A DNA stretch of 64,000 nt from Diphasiastrum complanatum. Its lineage: Eukaryota; Streptophyta; Lycopodiopsida; Lycopodiales; Lycopodiaceae. Location of the stretch: NCBI GenBank assembly GCA_029204225.1, contig CM055110.1, forward strand, positions 45,148,267 through 45,212,266, in the 5' to 3' direction. Shown here one piece after another: positions 54,780-64,000 of the stretch (the stretch's first letter is position 1; every line of letters starts with the position of its first letter). The translations under genes were made by a program, and so were the position numbers. The notes beneath the pieces were generated by a model that worked only from the letters and a program-made list of their open reading frames with translations, had not been told where the DNA came from and ran no database searches.

Positions 54780-57635
54780 AATATGGATGGGAGAAAATTG
54801 TCCCATTTAGTCTCGATCCCCATTAGATGTTCTAAGTCTCGGGCGTAAGTGACTGCCGCGCAGAGGATCAGGGCAATTGATATAATGGGTTGCGAACGCG
54901 GTGAGAGCCCTTCTAGCATCTACATCCGTAGTCCACCCATATTCTAACTGTATGATAGGCCAATTGAAATTCTAAAGTGTGATCCTGTCCAGAGGGGTGC
55001 CGCATTCCGTCCATTTGGATCTTCGTGTACATGGCAGGAAGTGCGCGTTCACCCGTAATTGTTGTGGACTTGTCACGTAGGCCCTGATGGCCGCAGGGTC
55101 TCTTTTGAACAACTGCTGACGCCACTCTGGTTGTGGTTAAAGGGTGAGTGATGCTTGCAGTTCTTTGCCCTTGATGGTCTGAGCTGAAAACGATATCTGC
55201 CAACCGCCTCTTGATGACTCGTGGGGATACTTTGATAGGAATTCGTCGATTTTCTCCTCCACGGACTTGGGTCTTCAGAAGGCCTGGCTGGCGAATATCG
55301 TGCGCAAACCTCTAGATAATGTGGCTTGGCTTTGGCTGGTATCTGCGCCTTGGCCCTGGTCTCGCGTCTCAGCAGCTGTATCTGTTTGTCCTTGATCTTG
55401 GCCTTCAGACACTTGATCTTGCTTAAATCCCCCTGCTGCCTGTTGGCTTTGGTCTTGGCTGGTACTAGCCTGTGCAGCGTAAAAAATCGGTGGCGGTGGA
55501 ATTACCATGGGGGTGGGCTGGGCCTTCGTGTCCATGAATTTTTGGCATGCCTTGAGGGCTTGCTTGGCCTGGGCGAGCTCGTGAGTTGCGCTTGTCCGAT
55601 ATTTGTTGAACTCTGCCTGGTAGTTGTTTAAGATTTGGCTATAAACCTGCACCTAATGCCGAAGAAGATTCATTTCTGATTGAGAAAGCGGCCTTGAGTC
55701 TCGTGCAAGTTGAGCTAACCAGACGAGCTTTTCATCTTGTAGGGCTTTGACCTCCGTCCCCAGGCACGTATTCTCTGCTTCCAAAAGGTTTAGTTGTGCT
55801 TGGATGGGAGCAAGCCATTGGGATGCTTCAGATTGAAGCTCCCGCACCTTTGTGGAGGCCTCTGTCAGTGCTTTGAAGAGGCTTTGGATATATTTGTTGA
55901 GGCCCTCCTCCTTCTGTTGCAGCTTGGCAATCTCCTGGTGCCCTTCTTATTCATGTTGTTGCATTAGAATCAGTTCGTGCTGCAGCTTGGTGAGGTCTGC
56001 TCGCAGTTGTGTGTTACTCGTCGCCAGGTGTAGTACCCTGCTTTCCAGAATGGCTTTGGCCGCTACCGCATCTAGGATGTATTTTCCCAGAGTCTGGTAC
56101 ACCGTTGTTAGGTGTGTGGGAGCAGCCGGTACACTAGCACTGATAGGGGCTTGTGTTGTATCGGCCCACGACTTGTGGAATACCATCGTCATTATCTTCT
56201 ATCAGGTTCTCATTGGAGCTGATGCCATCCGGGGTGGTAGGATCAGCTCGATCTAGTGATGGTATGAAAACTATTTGAATAAATGCGTCATCAGACAATG
56301 GTTGGTTGCCCTCGACAGTGGCAAAGCAGATGGGGTTTGAGAAGCAACTGTGGAAACATGGGTGAGGACAGTTTGTCCGAATGAGAGGGTGGGAGAAACA
56401 TAGGGGAACTGAAGGGTGGTGTGGAGTATGGAAGAAGGCGAAGATGGAGCAGAAGGGGTCTGGCGTGGGAGTGAAAAATTGATGACTTGCATCCACGCCA
56501 GAGCGTCTGGAGACAATTGAGAATCAGAAGGATGGAACATAATGGAAGCAATGGTGGCGACAGGAGTGATGGACGATGCGATGGTGATGGACGGAGTAGT
56601 GGATAACGGAACAGAGATATGAATCGTATCAACAGAGGAAACAAGGGTGGACACAGAAACAAATGTGGATGGAATAGGAAGAGAGGTAGCGACAACAAAG
56701 ATCGGAGTGGGGGGTTGCACGGAAGAAGAAGTGGCGGTGGTTGATGGCCTAGTTAATGCGATAGTGGAGGTGCGTCTTCAGGTAGCAGATGGAGATGTGG
56801 ATGTAGAGGCAGTGCCACGCATTCGTTTGATGGCCGTTGTGTTAATAACTGCAGGTTGGGAGGAGGTGGATGCTTGAGATGGCGGATAAAGGTTAGTATG
56901 TGGCACGAGGGTAGACAAAAGGGATGAGCATTGAAAACCACGCACTTTTGCCTCGAGAAGTGTGTAGGCAAAGTTACACAACAGGGGGCCTGCTACGATA
57001 CGCTCACGGTTGTTGGGTTTGATGGAGTTGGTTAGTTCACGAATAAGGAAGCTATGCCAGTCATATGGTGCAACGAAGGGGCCAAGGAATTCCAGAAAGG
57101 ATTCCACTATCTGACTCAGCAACTTAGACTGGATTCTGTCCTTGCGAAATGTTGAAATAACCAGAAAGTTATTCAACAGATGCGCAGCCGTCTGAATGAC
57201 GGGTTCCGTGATAGCATCTATCAAGTAACCATTGTTAGTCTGAATTGGGATTTCCGGTGCAGTTTGGGTGACGAAAGGCTTGATCAGAGTTTTGGCGTGG
57301 CGATGGGAGATGGGTTGACGATCACCGGACATAATGCCAATGGTGACCATCGAGTCTGCGTTAATCCTGACCTTGTACGTGGTATCTTGGTACAGGAAGT
57401 GGAAACGAGTCTTTTTCTTGTCCCAGGTGGCGTAAGCGTGAAGGGCGAGGCCCATGTTAATCTCAGAATGAAAAAGCACCGGGTAAAAACCCATTGCCTC
57501 TAGAAGTGGGCCGGCTGTCTGCAGCCATGGTTGGATCAAAGTGTCAGAGGGTAGAGGCCAAATTTGTGTGGCCTCGGGGATGTCACGCTGGATCACCTGT
57601 TTGGTGCCAAAGTCTTCAGAAGATGAGGAGGCCAT
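54780..57635 (-). pseudogene. Uncharacterised element-like gene with coiled coil
   Basis: From ATG 57635 one frame, broken mainly by stops (56778, 55947, 55653, 55275 and later), gives about 950 residues. Residues 1-230 form a conserved domain also found in 58194-59120: GPLLEAMGF, TYKVRI, TIGIMSGDRQPISHRHAK, TNNGYLIDAITEPVIQTAAH, WHSFLIRELTNSIK, VAGPLLCNFAY. Then come a Ser/Thr/Pro-rich linker, a long coiled coil (LHLATSNTQLRADLTKLQHE, LNLLEAENTCLGTEVKALQD) and a Gln/Asp-rich tail. Between about 56330 and 56130 the frame switches and returns. A TATA box lies upstream at 57881. I know no function; a plant transposon or Gag-like protein is likely. Confidence 0.6.
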
Positions 57636-57880
57636 GTTAGCAGTGATCATTAGAGGTCGAAAAGTAGGAAAAACAGTGGAAAATGGAAAAAGGTGTGGAA
57701 ACGACAGAAAATTGTGAATAACGAGTGACAAGAAGTGTAGTTCAGAGCGCAGATCAGTGTTCAATATGATCGGATGATAGCTGGTAGGAAGTTTGGTTGC
57801 AAACAGAAAACTTGGTAATTTTAGTGTAAATTTTGGCAGAGCTTCGCTAGCAAAGGTGACAAATGACTCAAATTTAGCCC

Positions 57881-57887
57881 TTATATA
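57881..57887 (-). promoter_or_regulatory. TATA box of the minus-strand gene
   Basis: On the minus strand CTATATAAGG lies about 245 bases upstream of the ATG at 57635, which leaves a usual-length 5' leader. No similar box was found upstream of the plus-strand partner. Confidence 0.5.
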
Positions 57888-58193
57888 GCAGAATTTAGAG
57901 TGCGTATTAGGTGAAATCTACTTTCCCTTGTTCAATTCCACCCAAATTTTGGCAAGCACCTTCTTCACAAAATTCTAAGACCTCAGGGAAGTCTGCGAGA
58001 GTTTAGAAGGTGATTTGACTGTTATGCGACATGCTGCCGAAATTTTCCAGCATCCCCAAAGCAAAATCCAGCAATCACAAAGGCTATCAACTCATTCTCA
58101 AAGCTCACTTGCTAGATTTAGCAACTTTTATTACTCTTTTTATTTTTTGAACTTGTTATTTCGGGAAATTTAAGCACTTTTTGGGCTTAAACT

Positions 58194-59120
58194 TGCCAAG
58201 ATAGTGGTGGAGGATGAGGATAAAGGCAAAGCCATAATCGATCCTACACGGCCAGTCAAAAAGCTCAAGCTCACACAAGAGTTGGACCCAGATTTCATTG
58301 TGGGAGAAGAAGATCTCACCCACACGCATCAGATGATGAAATGATGGAGGAAAAGCCGGCCATACCAGAACTCCTCCCGGTGCCAAAACCCTACGAGGCA
58401 CGAAAATGGTGGAAATCAGGAGAGCCCCTATTGAAGACCTGTGGATTTCAAGACTATGCTCCTCCTATATGCCAATTTACGATCATTGTGGAGTATGCAT
58501 TCCGCTCAACCATTCAGGATATTCCGAGCTTCAAGTACAGGCTGAACCAAGTGACACACACCGTCTCATTTGCCACAGAAGCTCTTATGGCAATTGGCAT
58601 TCCTGACGGGCCAAGGCGCATGTCAACACACAAGACAAGGGTCGTGAAAGTCGAAAAGTATATGGACATTACCAAAAAGGCATGGCGCACGAATGATGGC
58701 CTATTACTGGAGGCCATCATCGATGAAGTTCTTCAACGAGCTGCTACCTTCATAGTCAACTTCTTTGAGGTGGCAAGGTCAAGGAAGGTTGGCATTTCAA
58801 TGACCTTCTTTATGTACCTACTAGCTGCTATTACTGAGCCAGACGGATACAACTACAGTTGGGCTCACCTAGTCCAAGAAGAAATTTTTAAGGCCCTTCT
58901 CTCTCCAAAGAAACAGATTGCAGTGGGACCACTTCTCACTCAACTAGCAATACACCAAGCGGGCGACCTAATTGACCCTTCAACGGACTTTCCAGCAGAA
59001 TCTCCCATTGAGGCCATGTCTTCTAAGGCAAAATCTAAGAAGTTCACGCCAAAAGATAAGGACTGGCAGCAAGCAGTCCAACGACTTGGGAGGAGAAGGT
59101 TGAAGCCTTCAACTTCTTGA
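58194..59120 (+). pseudogene. Uncharacterised gene, paralogue of the minus-strand one
   Basis: The main frame starts at ATG 58341 (259 residues); the frame before it (58194-58339), with KGKAIIDPTRPVKKLKLTQE and DPDFIVGEEDL, joins through one frameshift near 58330. Shared blocks with the minus-strand gene are GEPLLKTCGF, ALMAIGIPDGPRRMSTHK, TNDGLLLEAIIDEVLQRAAT, and VGPLLTQLA. RPVKKLKL may be a nuclear signal. The end is basic (KAKSKKFTPKDK, RRRLKPSTS). It is short compared with its partner: the coiled coil and tail are missing. No function is known to me. Confidence 0.6.
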
Positions 59121-59125
59121 CAACA

Positions 59126-59313
59126 ACTTGATTTTGGTCCTCTTCACACATGCAAAATCTATTGGCCCAGGGTATTGCTTTTATCTTACATGATTCTATG
59201 TTGATTTTGGACGTTGATGTGATTGTATTTGTCAATTTCTAGCTTTGTAGTTTGCTAAAGTGATCAATCATATCCATGTCCAATCTTGATAAATATTTCA
59301 CATGGTATCAGAC
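59126..59313 (+). repeat. Copia LTR end and primer-binding site
   Basis: AAATATTTCACA is followed by TGGTATCAGACC (59303-59314), close to the initiator tRNA-Met site. This marks the end of an LTR whose left border I could not place. A gag fragment follows. Confidence 0.65.
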
Positions 59314-59861
59314 CTTGTTTAAGCTGATTTAAAATAATTGTATAGGTTTTTGTGACAAGTTCATGCAAGCATAAAGTTTGGCATGCAAGTGGAGGTACGT
59401 GTAGCACCTATAATGGATATGATGCATGTTCCACTACTTGTTAAGAGCATCAAATGTAAGAAAAATTGGTCACCCTATTTCTTGCTTTTTGATAGGCTAA
59501 AAGTGTGCTTTTTATTACTTATACAAAAAAATTTATTCAGAGATTGTCCATCATAGTGTATGATCAGGTTCTAATTACAATAGTGTGCCTTATTGTGTAA
59601 TAGTTTGGAAGACAATGAGAAGAGTCCTCTCAGGTTCTAGATCTACTGTGATATTTTATTTGTGTTTAGATTATCTTCACAACACTTTAAGAGTGCTTGA
59701 GAAGCCTAGTTTGCAAGATTTTGCATTCCATTACGGTTGAGGATCTAGGGTTTGATCATTCCTCTTATTTTCTCTTACCATATCTCAAAAAGCTAGTTCT
59801 ATCTTGGAGAGTAGTGATAGATTAACTTTAACAAACAATTCTATTGCTGATTTAACAATTA

Positions 59862-60600
59862 ATGGATATTTTGCCAAGAATTAAGAAAAGACTTCAAGTA
59901 CCAAAAGATATTGTGAAATATGATAAGAGAGAAAAATTAGCTTTTCATGTCATCAAGACGAATGTATCCAATGAACTTTCAAATATAGTAAAGACGTGTG
60001 CAATAGCAAAGGAGGCAAGGGATACTTTATCCAAGCAAGTTTATTAAAACATCAAATATATTTAACTTAAGAAGCTCAAACCATTGATCCTATAGGACAG
60101 AACGTGAAAGTGCTCATGCTTATGCTTTGAGGATTATTCTCTCAATGATAAACTTGCTAGTATAGGTGGTGCTATCAAAGAGAAATTACTTCTTCAAATC
60201 TCCTAAACGGATCGACAAAAGGCTACCAGATTTTGGTGCAAAGCTATGCTATACAAAAGGAGCTACTCTCATTAGAAGACTTGAAAAGTGTCTTGCTAGT
60301 TAATGAGCAAAGGATCGACATGGAGACAAGAAAGTGATCATCTATTAATATGGAAGATCAAGATTGAGCATTCTTCATCAAAGCCGAGTGGAAGGGCACA
60401 GCCTAAAAGGACCATCAAGCTTTATGTAAAGCCAAGTGATGAAAGGAGAACATTCAACCAATAATATGAAGGATAGGTCTTTCATCACGTGCTCTTAATG
60501 CAAGAAGTTTGGCAATCTAAAACATAATAATTTTATAAGAGAAAGAGAAATGAAGGAGAAGGGTGTAATAATCCGTAATATCAATTATGATGTTGATGAA
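59862..60600 (+). pseudogene. Copia gag remnant
   Basis: The frame reads FHVIKTNVSNELSNIVKTCA then AKEARDTLSKQ, typical of the copia Gag core. Later pieces in other frames (TDRQKATRF, ITCSxCKKFGNLKHNNF) correspond to the Gag middle and a degenerate zinc knuckle. There are many stops. It follows the primer-binding site at 59303. Confidence 0.75.
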
Positions 60601-60619
60601 AACTCTCCTATAATGATAT

Positions 60620-62680
60620 ATTCTAGTCTTTTATCATCTATGATGATGTAGATCCATGGTGAATGACTAGTCACAATTAATATTTTTTTCTATCTGGAGT
60701 TCCAATGTATAGGAATACTATTTTCTTTTAAAATGATGGTAAATGTCCTATGAAAATATGGGTAGCTTTATATTTCAATTTCATAAAACTAGCTATTGTC
60801 ACTTTGGTAAATTGACTTGTTTGACCACATCGCCATCATTTGTACACAATTAGAATCATGTCTACTTCATTCATATTGAATTTATTAGTCCAAAACTTAA
60901 GTTTACCCACTTGTGGGTTATTCTCCTATGGTTTTCTTAAATCAACCGGTTTTTTTTTCTTTTCCTACCTCTAAGTTCCTACAACTTTCAAAGTGACCGG
61001 TTTTTGCATTCAAGTTCAAAAGTGCACTGGCAGATTCTTCAATGAAATTTTCTTAGGAAATTAATTTTGTGTAATTTGAAACTTGGTACCAAACTAAAAG
61101 TTTACAACATTAATACAAGCCATAAATTTTAAGCTAAGTTTGTCAAAAGAAATCCAAAGAATAACGCTATTTATGTAACATGCATAACTACTTTCTAAAA
61201 TTTGATATAAAATGTAAGTGATTAAATGACATGTCAAAGCATTCTAAAGATTGTACTCCTGTTTTTTTATTATCGAGGTAAAGTTTACGTGCTACTCATA
61301 ATTTTAACCGCTTTTAGACCTTTTGGCTTTCCTGCTGTGTTTGAAAGATCAATCACTAAATTTTAAAACCAGGTCGGTTTGCTGCAGACTTTCCAGTTCT
61401 CTGTGAGCAATGGAGAGCACAATCATTTTGACTTTGAGAGTAAACTAAATGAACAGAAAATTGTCTTGGTGGCATGGCATTAAAGGGAGAAATTTTTCGA
61501 AATCATCATGAAGGATTAAAAAAGATTATCCTAACTTGGTCAATCCTTACACCATTTTTGGGTCAGTTTCCATTTGTTAAAGAGACTTGCAAAAACTTCT
61601 GATGGTGAGGAACTGCAAGAAGATTACATGTTTGCATAGGATTGAATCTTGCAAATTCATGATGAGGGAGACAGCATGACCCACAAGAGCAAAGACATGT
61701 TAAAGACTGCAAAAACTATCTGATGGTTTGATTAATCTGGCGTCGAATTCGATATTCCATTGAGTCTAAGTTTCCTGGGTTTTATTCCTAGACTTTTGCA
61801 TTTACAACGCTCAAGGAAAGATTCTTGTCAGCACAGATACAAAGAAAAAATTCGGCATGGCAGCCTCAAACCTTGAAAGTCCACTTCATTCCTGAGGCAG
61901 AAATAGAGCAGATCCTAATTCTCATCATGTCAAATCTATAATGCATCCCAGCTAATTGGTGAGGTAACTAACGTATCTCTAGCAAATAGTGATGCATTGC
62001 ATTCCAGGAGCCTCGGGGAGTCAATAGTGCGTTGCTTGCCTTCTGCACATTTCTAAAGGTTGCACACGAATTTGCAAGTCTTTAAGAAAATCACAAGCTT
62101 GCAGCGTTTCATTGCCTAACATCCTAATCCTGGCCAAAATTAAGGTGGAAAATTTTAGGATAGTCGAGTACAGAGTAAGAGAATTTGACTGAGTTTGATG
62201 AGAACGAGATATCATATTGCACAATATTCGAGGTCTTAAGTTTGCAAGAATAGCATCCATACTCAAACTCATCCATACTCAGAATTTTAGCTCAAATGCG
62301 ATTTATGGTAACTATGTTCAAAAGCAGAAATATAACCATAATTCATTACAAAATAGATATGGAAACAAAGAGTAGAAGTAGATTTTTCTACACCAAGCAA
62401 CTTCACGCTGTTTGCCAGCACACATCAAAAGAGTTGAAAACGTAACAAGACAATGCAATTGGACAACGTAAACATGCTACTTCAATGCAATGGTACTATA
62501 GCTATTGAGCTAAAGTTCTGGTTTAGTCGAATTAGTGATGTTAACCATCAGGGCATTAGTTTGATATGACCGATCTTGCATAGAAAAACAATGACAGATC
62601 TTGTTACCCTTCTGCCAAGAGAACACACAGAGGACCAGAGGACAGGATCCCGATTCAATCCAGAAAAAGGATGGAGAGAC
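60620..62680. other. No gene seen
   Basis: About 2 kb of AT-rich DNA with stops in all frames. I see no LTR border, array or domain. The part near 62690 is the 3' flank of the subtilase copy. Confidence 0.5.
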
Positions 62681-62687
62681 TTGCGTT

Positions 62688-64000
62688 AATAAGGTTCTTG
62701 CCTGGTGACTGCAATTGGCTTTGCACTACATGAGACCCATCTGTCCAGAGATAAGCCCAAATACTGTCTCAGACACATCCAGCTCCAAGCACAATTTACC
62801 AGCTTTCACCGTTACTTTGTAGCTCAGCTTCTGTTTCAACCCTGTAAAGGAAAGCTTGTGGGTTTACAGTTATCTGCACACCTTGTGGAACAAGCCACTT
62901 TCACCGTGTAATCTGACCTTGCATTGCCCACATTTGTCCACAGTTCTGGTGAAGATCCTGGTTAGAGCAGATAGCATAGCTTTGAGTCAACAGCATCTGA
63001 AGAGATGGGTAGTTGAGATCCCCAGGATTGCCAAAAATGCGAGGGCAGAGATGGCCTGTCTTGGCAACCATCTGCACCGCCTGCTTAGTGGTAATTGATG
63101 CTGCAACAGAAATGGATGTAGTCATGGGTGGTAAGGTTCATAGATCAAAACCTGGATCAAAGCCTTTTCTGGGGATCAACCATGACCAAAGCCGAAATCA
63201 AAGGGGGAGGTGGAGAGCTTTCCTGTCCGCATCATCTGTCATGATATGAGTGGGTTGGAATCAGTGAGATAGCAGTGGTCATGAGAGCTGATCGGATTCG
63301 CAGAGGGAGTCCCAGAGGGGTGAGCTGCCTTGAGCAGAGCTGCAAGGCCACTGACATGTGGACAAGCCCATGGACAGTGGCAGAGAATATGTGAACTTTA
63401 CCCTCCTGGAATCGGTGGCTAGGGTGCTTGGCCCAGATAATCCTGTCCATGCTGCAAGGATGTCTACTCCTGGAGCTACTAATCGGGTTTCAGAATCTCT
63501 TGCGTTTCTGGATTTGGCCCTCTGGAGGAAAAGGATGCCACCACTGGCGCTCGGTTAATGCCAAGCCTTGTACCATAGAATTTGAATCTAGCCGTGGCAG
63601 ATTTGTTGCTGTGGATGAATCTGCGGATGATGCTGCCTGATCGAGCTCCCACTGCTGTGGCAGGAAGCATATGGCAATCTGCAATCAGGCCTTCTCCATC
63701 TGAGGCAGAATTGGCGAGGATCATCCTGCCCCACCTCTGCTTTCACCACTTCTCCCTTGTCCACTCTGCTGTTATCCCCCTCTCACACAGAACAATCTTG
63801 CCACGAATTAAAGATGGGTCCAACGACCCTGCCGTGCAAAGATTAGCGACGAAGGAGCTCGTGCCATTGTTTCCTAGAGCGGCATCGCTTGCAATTACTA
63901 GAGGCATATCATTGCTCTTTCCGATCCATCTTACTTTGTACAGATAAAATGACCCGAGATCACCTCGCATTGCGAGGATCACATCAGCGGGGAAGGAGCG
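62688..64000 (-). pseudogene. Subtilisin-like protease (subtilase), broken, partial
   Basis: On the minus strand it reads from the PA domain (PLVIASDAALGNN, LIRGKIVLCERG, then VDKGEVVKA and MILANSASDGEGLIADCHML) to FSSRGPNPETQEILKPD, and in other frames LVAPGVDILAAWTG, RSALMTTA and an Fn3-like end (LSYKVTVKAG). At the catalytic Ser the family has G-T-S-M-A-C-P-H; here two or more indels give SATVHGLVHMS, so the Ser frame is lost. Frameshifts also lie near 63725-63770, 63482 and 63400. Plant subtilases act in the cell wall or secretory path. The N-terminus with Asp and His lies outside the window. Confidence 0.9.

Noticed and set aside
55326-56256. Plus-strand frames of 101 and 134 residues
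   Set aside because: They lie opposite the coiled-coil part of the minus-strand gene and show no domain.

Overview
This window is nuclear DNA of a land plant with a large, repeat-rich genome. Three things point to a plant: a plant-type 60S ribosomal protein L22 gene with an AAACCCTAA telo-box promoter, copia, gypsy-chromovirus, CACTA and hAT elements, and a degenerate TTTAGGG tract. One convincing gene in 64 kb, several broken host-gene copies and long dinucleotide arrays would suit a gymnosperm, but the species cannot be fixed from sequence alone.

Layout. 1-1.7 kb: a 37-bp inverted repeat, then a copia gag start and its LTR (minus strand). 1.8-8.2 kb: an unrecognised multi-exon gene with a coiled coil, an intronless histone H3/CENH3-like pseudogene, an exon fragment of an unknown host gene, a decayed CACTA transposase and a LURP-one-related (LOR) pseudogene. 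8.4-9.1 kb: GA, poly-G, AT, CA and GATA arrays. 11.2-11.9 kb: a perfect hairpin and a foldback element. 12.06-18.22 kb: a gypsy chromovirus with both LTRs and a GTTTC target duplication, dead in several places. 19-20.4 kb: a second gypsy gag-protease remnant and another foldback. 20.6-25.1 kb: a GGTACT-rich tract and an unplaced transposon gene. 25.1-27.9 kb: a cluster of GTGGAT/ATCCAC palindromes, AAGGGCC and TTTAGGG-like heptamers, and a copia LTR. 28-30.6 kb: diverged tandem repeats. 30.9-32.8 kb: a GC-rich, internally deleted hAT element. 32.98-34.53 kb: RPL22, two exons, apparently intact. 35-39 kb: microsatellites, a gypsy fragment and five related palindromes. 39.4-52.3 kb: a pile-up of at least five copia elements, one inserted in another and one LTR shared by two internal regions. 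53.5-60.6 kb: retroelement remnants around a divergent pair of related, uncharacterised genes. 62.69-64 kb: a subtilase pseudogene cut by the window edge.

Only RPL22 looks like a working host gene. Nearly everything else is mobile DNA or its debris, and many broken reading frames carry TAG where the family has Gln, as expected from C-to-T decay of methylated DNA. The most unusual items are the H3/CENH3-like pseudogene, the divergent gene pair at 54.8-59.1 kb, the palindrome family near 37 kb and the telomere-like tract beside a copia LTR.
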